From positions 7,709-13,422 of the forward strand of contig DHTF01000030.1 of the NCBI GenBank assembly GCA_002411515.1: 5,714 nt of DNA, read 5' to 3'. Below are positions 1 to 5,714 of this stretch, piece by piece (positions within the stretch are counted from its first letter, which is position 1; every line of letters begins with the position of its first letter). The stretch comes from Proteiniphilum sp. UBA5267. Its GTDB lineage: Bacteria > Bacteroidota > Bacteroidia > Bacteroidales > Dysgonomonadaceae. A model generated the notes under the pieces. The model saw nothing but the letters and a program-made list of their open reading frames with translations. It was not told where the DNA came from and ran no database searches. The position numbers and the translations under genes are program-made.

Positions 1-1361
1 GTTTTGGTGACGGCCGCCTTGTACTCGTCCCACGTAGGCACGTTGGTGGTGTCTTTTTCGGCAATCCAACCCCGCTCGAGGTATTCATCGAGATAGGGCC
101 TACCACCCCGACCCGGCACAGTCGCATTTTTGAGCAGCAGATTGTAAGCCCGCTGCAGGTCAAACCCGGTGATGCCACGTAACCAGCTGCCTGCCACAAA
201 CACCGAGGCGTGGTCCCCATGAAAGAAGGTGGGCATATATCCTCCTCTTTTTTCCCCTTTGTCGGTAATCGATTGGATGATGTCTGCCGTGACATCCGGA
301 GAGATCATACCCAACAATACGAGCTTATTGCGGTAGTCGTCCCAGAACGAGGGGTTGGTGTAGTAGCGGAATCCTTTGTTGACCACCTCTCCTCTTTCAT
401 CGGTAAAATCACCATTTACATCACTGCGAAGCGCCGGCCAGAGGAAGGAACGGTAGAGGGTAGAATAAAAAAGTCCCTTCTCCCGCTCAGTGCCACCGCT
501 TACCTTTATTTTAGAAAGGAGATCTTCCCAAGTCTTGTCGGCCTCCTTAGTTACCTGTGTGAAGTTTTTGGACATCATCTCCTCCTCAAGATTTATTCGT
601 GCATTTTCAATGCTCACAAAGGAGAAGCCTATTTTTAGTTCCAGCGGATCGTTTTTGTCATTCTCCCCAAAGTGAACCACCGAAACGCCATGTTTTTCAT
701 TTTTCACCTCTTCGATGCTTTCAACAGGATAGTTTGACACCGCGTAAAAATAGATTTTTCCTTCGGCATCTTGGAAACCGGTGAATATCTTTTCTCCTGT
801 TTGCTGAATGGCCCATTCTCTCACATGATTGTTGGTGCGCGTCATATCAGCAATCACTTGTTTAGGCTGGTTGTCAGGAAAACTGTATCGGTGATAGCCG
901 CAGCGTAGTGTGGAGGTGAGCTCTACATCGATCCCGTACCTCTCCAGATAAACCCTGTAGTAGCCGGGGCGGGCAGACTCCTTCTGGTGGCTATAGCCTG
1001 AAGCATAGTCGGAGGCTGATACCTCACCGGTAACGGGCAGCAACGGCAGATGCAGCAGATTCCAGTGGCCCTTGTTGGTGTGGGCAAAGCCGTAAATGAC
1101 TGTGTCTTCGTACTGATAACCGGCGCCGCTCCGAAACTGTGTCACAGGGCTCAGCTGCACCATCGCGTTGGGTAGTGAGGAGCCAGGGAAGACCTCGGCA
1201 CCCCAGGTGCGCTCCTTCCAGGTTCGTACATATCCCAGATCCTCCGGCTCCCAGAGCGTGGCTGTTCCAAGCAAAGGGTTTACATAACCGGTAAGCGGCT
1301 TGTCGGCTGTGCAGCTGACAGCGGAGAATGCCATCAGGAGTAGAATGTAAAGCTTTTTCAT
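1..1361 (-). CDS. GH92 family alpha-mannosidase lipoprotein, N-terminal 453 residues (gene continues beyond the window)
   Basis: The frame is open from ATG at 1361 to the window edge with no stop, giving 453 codons plus two bases. GH92 enzymes are calcium-dependent exo-alpha-mannosidases that remove terminal alpha-mannose. Residues 1-17 look like a lipoprotein signal peptide (MKK, hydrophobic run, AVSC with Cys17). Residues about 25-270 fit the GH92 N-terminal beta-sandwich: NPLLGT at 28-33, WGAEVFPGSSLPNAMVQLSP at 53-72, YGFAHT at 90-95. Residues from about 295 fit the start of the (alpha/alpha)6 catalytic barrel: GLFYSTLYRSFLWP at 296-309, SFWDDYR at 338-344, HGDHASVFVAGSWLRGI at 381-397. 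Family members are usually about 700-780 residues, so the part holding the general acid and base residues is missing and activity cannot be judged. The motif HTNKGHWN (94-101) replaces the more usual H-x-x-SG pattern, suggesting a divergent subgroup. The start overlaps the upstream mannanase stop as ATGA, implying coupled translation. Few acidic residues follow Cys17 (TADKPLTG), so a periplasmic position is plausible. Family assignment is firm; linkage specificity is unknown. Confidence 0.9.
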   Translation of the reverse strand, partial: MKKLYILLLMAFSAVSCTADKPLTGYVNPLLGTATLWEPEDLGYVRTWKERTWGAEVFPGSSLPNAMVQLSPVTQFRSGAGYQYEDTVIYGFAHTNKGHWNLLHLPLLPVTGEVSASDYASGYSHQKESARPGYYRVYLERYGIDVELTSTLRCGYHRYSFPDNQPKQVIADMTRTNNHVREWAIQQTGEKIFTGFQDAEGKIYFYAVSNYPVESIEEVKNEKHGVSVVHFGENDKNDPLELKIGFSFVSIENARINLEEEMMSKNFTQVTKEADKTWEDLLSKIKVSGGTEREKGLFYSTLYRSFLWPALRSDVNGDFTDERGEVVNKGFRYYTNPSFWDDYRNKLVLLGMISPDVTADIIQSITDKGEKRGGYMPTFFHGDHASVFVAGSWLRGITGFDLQRAYNLLLKNATVPGRGGRPYLDEYLERGWIAEKDTTNVPTWDEYKAAVTK

Positions 1362-2494
1362 AGAAGTTCTTTTTTATGTAATAAAGCAGCGGCTTCAATC
1401 AGCATGCAACCGCTAAGCTGCTCGGTTAACCCGGTTGTCGTTCCAGGTTTCACCCTCCAGTTGGGACCAAAAAAGGTTCCCGGTTTTTGGGTGCCCTGAT
1501 TCCACAAGGTTTCCGCATTGAGTTTCATAAATTGTATATAACGCTTTTGCGCAGTAGCATCGAGTCGTTCCTGTTGAATCAGCTGGGTGAAATAACGGAT
1601 GAAAATTCCTTTGAAAAGTCCCCCGTCTCCGCTCCCTTCACTTTTCAGGATGGAGTTGTCTACCAGGCTGCTGATGGTGTAATCTGCTACAACCATTGCA
1701 TCGTTCAGATAGGCTTTTTCGTTGAATATTTTGTGCAGTTCGACTGCTGCACCGATATAGGTACCTTGGTTATAGGTGAAAACCCACTCTTTTTTGATCA
1801 CTCCTGTACGTGCGTCAATGTTATCATACACCATCCCGTTGTTGGTGTTCACCAGCGTTGTCTTCAGCCAGTTGTAGATTCTAACGGCCCATTCCCGATC
1901 TTCCGTATTCCCAAACTCCTGATAGAGCCGGGCAGCCAGAATAGCAGCAGGACCGTTGGAGCAGGCATTCTTGCTGTATTCCATCCCTTTTTTCCAGGTG
2001 ATACCTCCTCCGGCCTGATCGTTCCATCCCTGTTTGATATAACCCCAGAGCTCCAGCGAAGCATCCTTGTAACGGATGTCACCAGTTGCTTTCCAGGCAC
2101 GCAACAAGGCCAGTGCGTTCCATTCCATGTCATCGTAGTAGTCGTTATTCCAACTGTTGCCGTTGCGGATCTTCACACCGACAAACCATTTGTCGAAATA
2201 ACTCTTGTAGGTAGCATCATTTGTCCGTAGATAGGCGTCTACCAGTACATCGAGTGCATGTGCATTGGGCCAGTACTGAAAGGTGGTATTGCCGCCGTTG
2301 TCGGTATTGAAGTACTGACCGTTCGTATTCCAGAAAGAGTTGATCAGTGCATCACTCCCAGCATTGGCAGCCGCATTCCAGTCAACAGTTTCTTTATCGT
2401 CATCGTCATCTCCTGGATTTGGAAGATCTTCATTTCCGCATGCGAACAAGACAGGGATCATTAACAGGAGTAGTATAAGATTTTTGTTGTTCAT
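1358..2494 (-). CDS. GH76 endo-alpha-1,6-mannanase lipoprotein
   Basis: This complete 378-residue protein matches glycoside hydrolase family 76, retaining endo-enzymes that cut alpha-1,6-mannan backbones such as that of fungal cell-wall mannan. Residues 1-19 form a lipoprotein signal peptide ending LFAC (Cys19). Next comes an acidic linker, with five consecutive Asp at 29-33, which resembles the acidic surface-export signals of Bacteroidota lipoproteins. The catalytic (alpha/alpha)6 barrel spans about 40-375. It contains WPNAHALDVLVDAY (75-88), the paired-aspartate signature NDYYDDMEWNALALLRAW (117-134) with Asp121-Asp122 as presumed catalytic pair, GGGITWKKG (162-170), TYNQGTYIGAAVEL (240-253) and GDGGLFKGIFIRY (289-301). 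Length is normal and no key motif is missing. The ATG at 2494 is preceded by an A-rich leader rather than a Shine-Dalgarno site, as is usual in this phylum. It is the first gene after the terminator at 2609-2665, so it may have its own promoter. Its TGA overlaps the GH92 start. The acidic linker supports a surface position, by inference. Confidence 0.95.
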   Translation of the reverse strand: MNNKNLILLLLMIPVLFACGNEDLPNPGDDDDDKETVDWNAAANAGSDALINSFWNTNGQYFNTDNGGNTTFQYWPNAHALDVLVDAYLRTNDATYKSYFDKWFVGVKIRNGNSWNNDYYDDMEWNALALLRAWKATGDIRYKDASLELWGYIKQGWNDQAGGGITWKKGMEYSKNACSNGPAAILAARLYQEFGNTEDREWAVRIYNWLKTTLVNTNNGMVYDNIDARTGVIKKEWVFTYNQGTYIGAAVELHKIFNEKAYLNDAMVVADYTISSLVDNSILKSEGSGDGGLFKGIFIRYFTQLIQQERLDATAQKRYIQFMKLNAETLWNQGTQKPGTFFGPNWRVKPGTTTGLTEQLSGCMLIEAAALLHKKELL

Positions 2495-2608
2495 TTTTAC
2501 TATTTCTTTTATTTTTTACCCAACCGGGCATTGATTGTTCTCTTATTTCACAGTGCTTACGAAGTGATAGATTCACCCATAAAATAGATTTTTCTCAGCG
2601 CAATTAGT
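2495..2608 (-). promoter_or_regulatory. Leader region upstream of the GH76 gene, probable site of a separate promoter
   Basis: This gap lies between the presumed terminator and the GH76 start. The last 23 bases or so before the ATG (2495-2517) are A-rich and lack a Shine-Dalgarno motif, which fits translation initiation in Bacteroidota. If the upstream hairpin stops transcription, a promoter for GH76-GH92 must lie here. I see no convincing match to the Bacteroides consensus (TTTG, then TAnnTTTG about 20 bases on). The nearest -7-like string, TATTTTAT (minus strand, 2586-2579), is imperfect and has no good -33 partner. A small interrupted palindrome, gtga-tagat-tcac (2564-2576), could be a protein site but is short enough to be chance. 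The region's role is inferred from position. Confidence 0.3.
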
Positions 2609-2665
2609 AAAAAAAGCAAGAATGAAATTTGTTTTTATCTGAACTGTCTCATTCTTGCTTTCTTT
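2609..2665 (-). terminator. Rho-independent terminator after the second SusE-type gene
   Basis: A perfect 13-base inverted repeat, AAAGCAAGAATGA at 2613-2625 and TCATTCTTGCTTT at 2649-2661, encloses a 23-base loop. After one mismatch (2612/2662), three further A-T pairs extend the stem. On the minus strand the descending arm runs directly into a seven-T stretch (GCTTTTTTTAC), the intrinsic terminator layout. The outer end begins 14 bases after the SusE-type stop codon at 2680-2682. The stem is AT-rich and the loop long, so termination may be partial, or the hairpin may instead stabilise the upstream message. On the plus strand the following T run is interrupted (CTTTATG), so termination in that direction is less likely. 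Confidence 0.75.
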
Positions 2666-2679
2666 ATGTTGGAGTTTAT

Positions 2680-3822
2680 TTATGGTTTGGTGATGCTGTG
2701 GGTATATGGATTATCTGCTTGAAGATAAATGGTATATACGCCAGGGTTGCCGTCAAAATCTCCCATCAGTTTCCATTTATTATCCCATTGGGTTGGGTTC
2801 ATTAGCTTGAGATAATAATAGGATTCGGGACTGGAAGCAGTCGGACGGGAGTCCGTCTGGTTGAGCGTGCCCCATTCGAGTTCGGTTTCTTCCCCGGCGC
2901 CGCCATCTTCTTTTACAAACATCCTGAATTTATACCGTTCATCGCGACCCCATCCTTCTTGTTTAAAAGTGACGGTCTCCGTGGTTTGGAATACCCCGTA
3001 ACCCTTATAAGGAATATCGAAAAGAATCTTTCCTTCGGGGCTGAAGTAGAACGAAACCCGGGTAACCAGAGTGACGGTACTTGCTCCTGTATTGAAGTCG
3101 AGCGTGATCTTATATACTCCATCTGATGCAACCGTGGATGTGCCTTCCTTTTTGACCAGCCCATCCTCAATGGAAAATTGCTTCGGTGAACCGGAAACAG
3201 CATTTACAAAATAGAAAGTTGCTCCAGCTTTCAGTTTGGTATATATTTCAAACTCACCAGTGGATATGGCCTTCATTTTATGTGCTTTTGCCGGGTCTGT
3301 GCCTCCTTCTGAAGCTTCACCGGTTACATAGAGATCCACGGGGATATCCTCTTCGGCGAAACCGGCCAGACGGGTTACCGTTAAAGTGTGTTCCTGTGCA
3401 GCTTTGAGAGAGCGGGTACCTTTCGAGGAGAAGACAGTCCATTTGATGGTGCCCGTGCTCGAAGGCTCAACACCAGCTATCCCCATAATTTTGTTGAGTT
3501 GCTTGTGTGAAAGGGAGATGTGGTTGTTGAAACCATTATTCCCCGTAAATGCCAGATAGAGAGGAGCTGAAAAATCACCCTCTACACGGTCAAAAGCAAT
3601 CTGATAGATAGCGGGTCCTCCCTCCATGTCTGCGTGCTCCCACTCAAAATAGGTGGAGGCGGAAGCGGCCGGCAGCAGTACGAGGCTATTGTCGTTCATC
3701 GGCTCAATCAGTGTCTTCACTTCGGTCAGACTATGATCGGGTTCACCCATTGTGTCACTGCATCCGATGAAAAGAATGAGCAGTGAAACGATCATTATCC
3801 AGTATGTGGCTATTTTCTTCAT
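2680..3822 (-). CDS. SusE-type outer-membrane glycan-binding lipoprotein (second of a tandem pair)
   Basis: This complete 380-residue lipoprotein is of the SusE/SusF type, non-catalytic proteins that bind glycan at the outer surface beside the SusC/SusD importer. The signal peptide (residues 1-20) ends FIGC, with lipidation expected at Cys21, followed by acidic SDTMGEPD. Residues about 33-155 match the SusE N-terminal Ig-like domain: EPMNDNSLVLLP (40-51), YFEWE (58-62), IAFDRVEGDFS (75-85), LSHKQLNKI (104-112), GTIKWTVFSSKG (124-135). A middle domain (about 160-255) runs from LYVTGEAS to LDFNTGASTV. A C-terminal domain (about 256-380) has PYKGYGVF (271-278), DERYKFRM (294-301) and aromatic residues typical of Sus carbohydrate-binding modules (Tyr335-337, Trp346, Trp350). 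It is collinear with the preceding gene over its whole length, with roughly two-fifths identity by eye, so the two arose by duplication. The gap between them is 10 bp, so they are co-transcribed. A terminator follows. Mannan as ligand is inferred from the neighbouring enzymes. Confidence 0.88.
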   Translation of the reverse strand: MKKIATYWIMIVSLLILFIGCSDTMGEPDHSLTEVKTLIEPMNDNSLVLLPAASASTYFEWEHADMEGGPAIYQIAFDRVEGDFSAPLYLAFTGNNGFNNHISLSHKQLNKIMGIAGVEPSSTGTIKWTVFSSKGTRSLKAAQEHTLTVTRLAGFAEEDIPVDLYVTGEASEGGTDPAKAHKMKAISTGEFEIYTKLKAGATFYFVNAVSGSPKQFSIEDGLVKKEGTSTVASDGVYKITLDFNTGASTVTLVTRVSFYFSPEGKILFDIPYKGYGVFQTTETVTFKQEGWGRDERYKFRMFVKEDGGAGEETELEWGTLNQTDSRPTASSPESYYYLKLMNPTQWDNKWKLMGDFDGNPGVYTIYLQADNPYTHSITKP

Positions 3823-3832
3823 GATGCTTTTA

Positions 3833-4957
3833 TTATTTAATCGTGAGGTTGTGGGTATAGGAGGCTTGTGGATTCAGTGAAAACAGGATGTCGTATGTTT
3901 TGTCACTCCATCCAGTGGTGGAAGGGCTTTTCCAAATCTGCCCGTCGGTCCACTGTTGCACGTTGTCCTTCTCTACCATGTAGTAATAGGCTTCATTCCC
4001 CGAAGGCTTGCTGTCGTTGGCGGGTGCCCTCCACTCAGTTTCTCCGGCAGAGCTTTCCATCCTGAACTTGTAGCGATCGTCGTTGTTGTCATTCCCGGTA
4101 AGGCCTGTGATAGTGTGGTTGGTCAGTTCCCAGACGCCGAAACCCTTGTAGGGCAATTCAATTTTTCTCTGCGACCAGCACAGGAAAAGATTCACCTTGG
4201 TGACCTCCTTGACGGTAAAAGCACCAATATTGAAGTCGAGGTAATATTTGTAGATACCTGTTTTCGAGACAGTAGAGGTTCCCCCTTCTATAATTTTCTC
4301 TCCACTGAGTGAATAACGGCTAGGGTCCCCCGTGGAAGCATTGGTGAATTGAAAAGCCTGACCCTCCGTCAGTCGGGTGTATATCTCATATTCTCCTTCG
4401 TTGACCCGTTTCATTCGGATTGCTTTCGAAAGATCGCTGCCTGCTTCCGTAGCTGCTCCGGTAATGAAAAGCTGCTCGGGGATATTGGCAAATCCGGCCA
4501 AGCGGGTGAGAGTGATCGTGCGTTCCTGCTCTGCCATGACCGGGTTGATCCCTTTGGAGGAAAAAACTGTCCATTTGAGTGTACCCTGTGCGGCCGACTC
4601 AATTCCTGCCAATGCGGCAACCTGGTTCAACCGTTTGTGGGTGATGGTAGCGTGGTTGCTTCCTCCATTGTTGTCGGCTGCAATCACAGCTACAGGATCA
4701 GAAAAATTCCCGTCAGCTTTATCGAATGCAATTTCATAGAGTACCACTCCACTATCTTCTGCTCGGGCAGGCTCCCACTCAAAATAGAGCATGGCCGATG
4801 CAGAAGACTGGAGCGCCAGTGTTCTGCCGTCTGTGGGTTCATAGAGTGCTTTTACGGGTGTAACACCCAGGTCTCTTACTTCGCCGTCGCTGTTACATGC
4901 CATCCATGTACCTAACAGGCAAGAGAGTATCAGTAGTTTGGTATATATTGTCTTCAT
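3833..4957 (-). CDS. SusE-type outer-membrane glycan-binding lipoprotein (first of a tandem pair)
   Basis: This complete lipoprotein has the same architecture as its downstream paralogue. I chose the ATG at 4957 (374 residues) because it opens a compact signal peptide, MKTIYTK followed by a hydrophobic run to TWMAC, with Cys21 as probable lipid site. The frame extends upstream to a GTG at 4987, only 4 bases after the susD stop, but that would add ten mostly polar, basic residues. Residues about 33-155 are the SusE N-terminal domain: YFEWE (58-62), IAFDKADGNFS (76-86), ITHKRLNQV (105-113), GTLKWTVFSSKG (125-136), TRLAGFA (151-157). A middle domain follows from LFITGAAT (163-170) to LDFNIGAFTV. 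The C-terminal domain has LPYKGFGVW (268-276), DDRYKFRM (293-300), Tyr324-326, Trp336 and Trp342. It should sit on the outer surface with the SusCD complex. An unpaired Cys260 is absent from the paralogue. The loop from about 301 to 323 is shorter and different from its counterpart, which may change ligand preference. Confidence 0.88.
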   Translation of the reverse strand: MKTIYTKLLILSCLLGTWMACNSDGEVRDLGVTPVKALYEPTDGRTLALQSSASAMLYFEWEPARAEDSGVVLYEIAFDKADGNFSDPVAVIAADNNGGSNHATITHKRLNQVAALAGIESAAQGTLKWTVFSSKGINPVMAEQERTITLTRLAGFANIPEQLFITGAATEAGSDLSKAIRMKRVNEGEYEIYTRLTEGQAFQFTNASTGDPSRYSLSGEKIIEGGTSTVSKTGIYKYYLDFNIGAFTVKEVTKVNLFLCWSQRKIELPYKGFGVWELTNHTITGLTGNDNNDDRYKFRMESSAGETEWRAPANDSKPSGNEAYYYMVEKDNVQQWTDGQIWKSPSTTGWSDKTYDILFSLNPQASYTHNLTIK

Positions 4958-4991
4958 ATGATACTTTTTTTTGGTATGTTCCATCACTCAG

Positions 4992-5714
4992 TTAATATAC
5001 AGGGTTCTGGGTGAGATTCTTGTTGATATCTCGTTGTGATTGGGGAATGGCGAACAGATAATCCCTCTCCTTATTGAATCTTCGTTGGTCCAGTGTGATA
5101 TATTGGCTGTTCCCGGCTGCAAATTTAGCTCCTCTGGGAGTTGTGTTCATCACTGTTTCAATGGTTCCCCACCGACGGATATCAAAAAGGCGCAGCCCCT
5201 CGATAGCCAGTTCACTGCGACGCTCGCGACGGATAATTTCCTGTAGGTTACCTGCTGTGGGAAAATCAAGTGCAGAGGCATCGTTAAATCCGGCACGTTG
5301 CCGTATGGGGCGAATGGTCTGATTCCAAACGGCTTCATTCATCTCTCCCAGCTCATTCTTTGCTTCGGCATACATCAGCAACACATCCGCATAACGCATC
5401 AGAATCAGATTCAGTCCTGCTGCCATACCTTCCGGGGCGGTGGGATCGAAATATTTCCTGATATAATATCCTGTGGCGGTAGAGTTTTGTCCCGGACCGG
5501 CATATTCATCTAGCGTAGAAGCTTTCGCAATTTCTGCGGATCCAGGTTTGATGTAAATGGTCGAGGTAGATCCGTTGGCTTTCTTCCATTGGTAACCGTG
5601 ATAGACAATGGTCGCGTCAAAGCGTGGATCTCTGTTCAGATAGGGCTCGTCTTCGTTGTACCCTGAACCGCTTTCATGAATTGCCTTCCCGTTCTTCATC
5701 ACGTAATCATCCAC
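4992..5714 (-). CDS. SusD/RagB family glycan-binding outer-membrane lipoprotein, C-terminal 240 residues
   Basis: This is the 3' end of a susD-like gene whose start lies beyond the window; the GTG at the edge is an internal valine codon in an open frame. SusD-like proteins form the surface lid of the SusC TonB-dependent transporter and bind the glycan for import. Counting from the edge, hallmarks of the SusD C-terminal region are NRDPRFDATIVYHG (27-40), LILMRYADVLLMYAEAKNELG (103-123, the alpha-helical signature of the family), IRQRAGF (137-143), IIRRERRSELAIEGLRLFDIRRWG (160-183) and YLFAIPQSQRDINKNLTQNPVY at the C-terminus. SusD-like proteins are usually 500-600 residues, so somewhat under half is present. 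Lipidation and the signal peptide cannot be seen. The gene ends 34 bp before the first SusE-type ATG, consistent with one transcript. A susC gene would be expected at higher coordinates. Specificity for alpha-mannan is inferred only from the downstream GH76 and GH92. Confidence 0.95.
   Translation of the reverse strand: MDDYVMKNGKAIHESGSGYNEDEPYLNRDPRFDATIVYHGYQWKKANGSTSTIYIKPGSAEIAKASTLDEYAGPGQNSTATGYYIRKYFDPTAPEGMAAGLNLILMRYADVLLMYAEAKNELGEMNEAVWNQTIRPIRQRAGFNDASALDFPTAGNLQEIIRRERRSELAIEGLRLFDIRRWGTIETVMNTTPRGAKFAAGNSQYITLDQRRFNKERDYLFAIPQSQRDINKNLTQNPVY

Noticed and set aside
210..638. A 142-codon plus-strand open frame near the left edge.
   Set aside because: The minus strand here encodes a continuous GH92 protein with family motifs, so this is a shadow frame.
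1024..1398. A 124-codon minus-strand open frame across the GH76-GH92 junction.
   Set aside because: It is out of frame with both genes and its product is low-complexity in appearance; the GH92 frame explains the region.
1487..2230. A 247-codon open frame on the plus strand.
   Set aside because: It lies fully antisense to the GH76 gene, whose motifs are unmistakable. Its product is an irregular mix of residues with no family resemblance, as expected from a shadow frame.
2388..2411. Asp-Asp-Asp-Asp-Lys, an enterokinase-like site, in the GH76 N-terminus.
   Set aside because: Poly-Asp linkers after the lipid cysteine are common in Bacteroidota surface lipoproteins; the match to a protease site is coincidental.
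2579..2604. Possible Bacteroides -33/-7 promoter (ATTG and TATTTTAT on the minus strand).
   Set aside because: The -7 element departs from TAnnTTTG at its end, the upstream element is not TTTG, and the 14-base spacing is too short, so it is not called as a specific promoter.
2609..2665. The inverted repeat as a transposon end or small RNA.
   Set aside because: It sits just after a stop codon and is followed by a T run in the direction of transcription; there is no transposase or target duplication nearby. Terminator is the simpler reading.
4349..4915. A 188-codon plus-strand open frame and an overlapping 120-codon one.
   Set aside because: Both are antisense to the first SusE-type gene; the Cys-rich, low-similarity product is a shadow of codon bias on the other strand.

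Overview
The window is part of a polysaccharide utilization locus (PUL) of a Bacteroidota bacterium, most likely of the order Bacteroidales. The basis is a SusD C-terminus, two SusE-type lipoproteins, family-type glycoside hydrolases with lipoprotein signal peptides, A-rich leaders in place of Shine-Dalgarno sites, and moderate GC content. All five genes lie on the minus strand, so transcription runs from high to low coordinates. I found no credible gene on the plus strand and no RNA gene, CRISPR array or mobile element.

Layout in transcription order: the C-terminal 240 residues of a SusD/RagB glycan-binding lipoprotein (5714-4992, 5' part outside the window); two tandem, full-length paralogous SusE-type lipoproteins (4957-3833 and 3822-2680), 10 bp apart; a strong hairpin with a T tract, read as a terminator (2665-2609), in the only substantial gap (2679-2495); a GH76 endo-alpha-1,6-mannanase lipoprotein (2494-1358); and the first 453 residues of a GH92 exo-alpha-mannosidase (1361-1, running off the window). 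The GH92 start codon overlaps the GH76 stop codon (ATGA).

The enzymes point to an alpha-mannan target, such as the alpha-1,6 backbone with alpha-linked side chains of yeast or fungal mannan or related mannosylated glycans. In the standard model, SusD (with a SusC transporter presumably just upstream at higher coordinates) and the SusE-type proteins capture the glycan at the surface, GH76 cuts the alpha-1,6 backbone, and GH92 trims terminal alpha-mannose. The acidic stretch after the GH76 lipid cysteine and its near absence in the GH92 suggest a surface endo-enzyme and a periplasmic exo-enzyme. That is inference.

This is a recognisable type of locus rather than a wholly new system. Points worth a second look are the unusual motif in the GH92 N-terminal domain, the tandem SusE duplication with diverged C-terminal loops, the terminator that splits the PUL into binding and enzyme modules, and the translational coupling of the two mannan enzymes.
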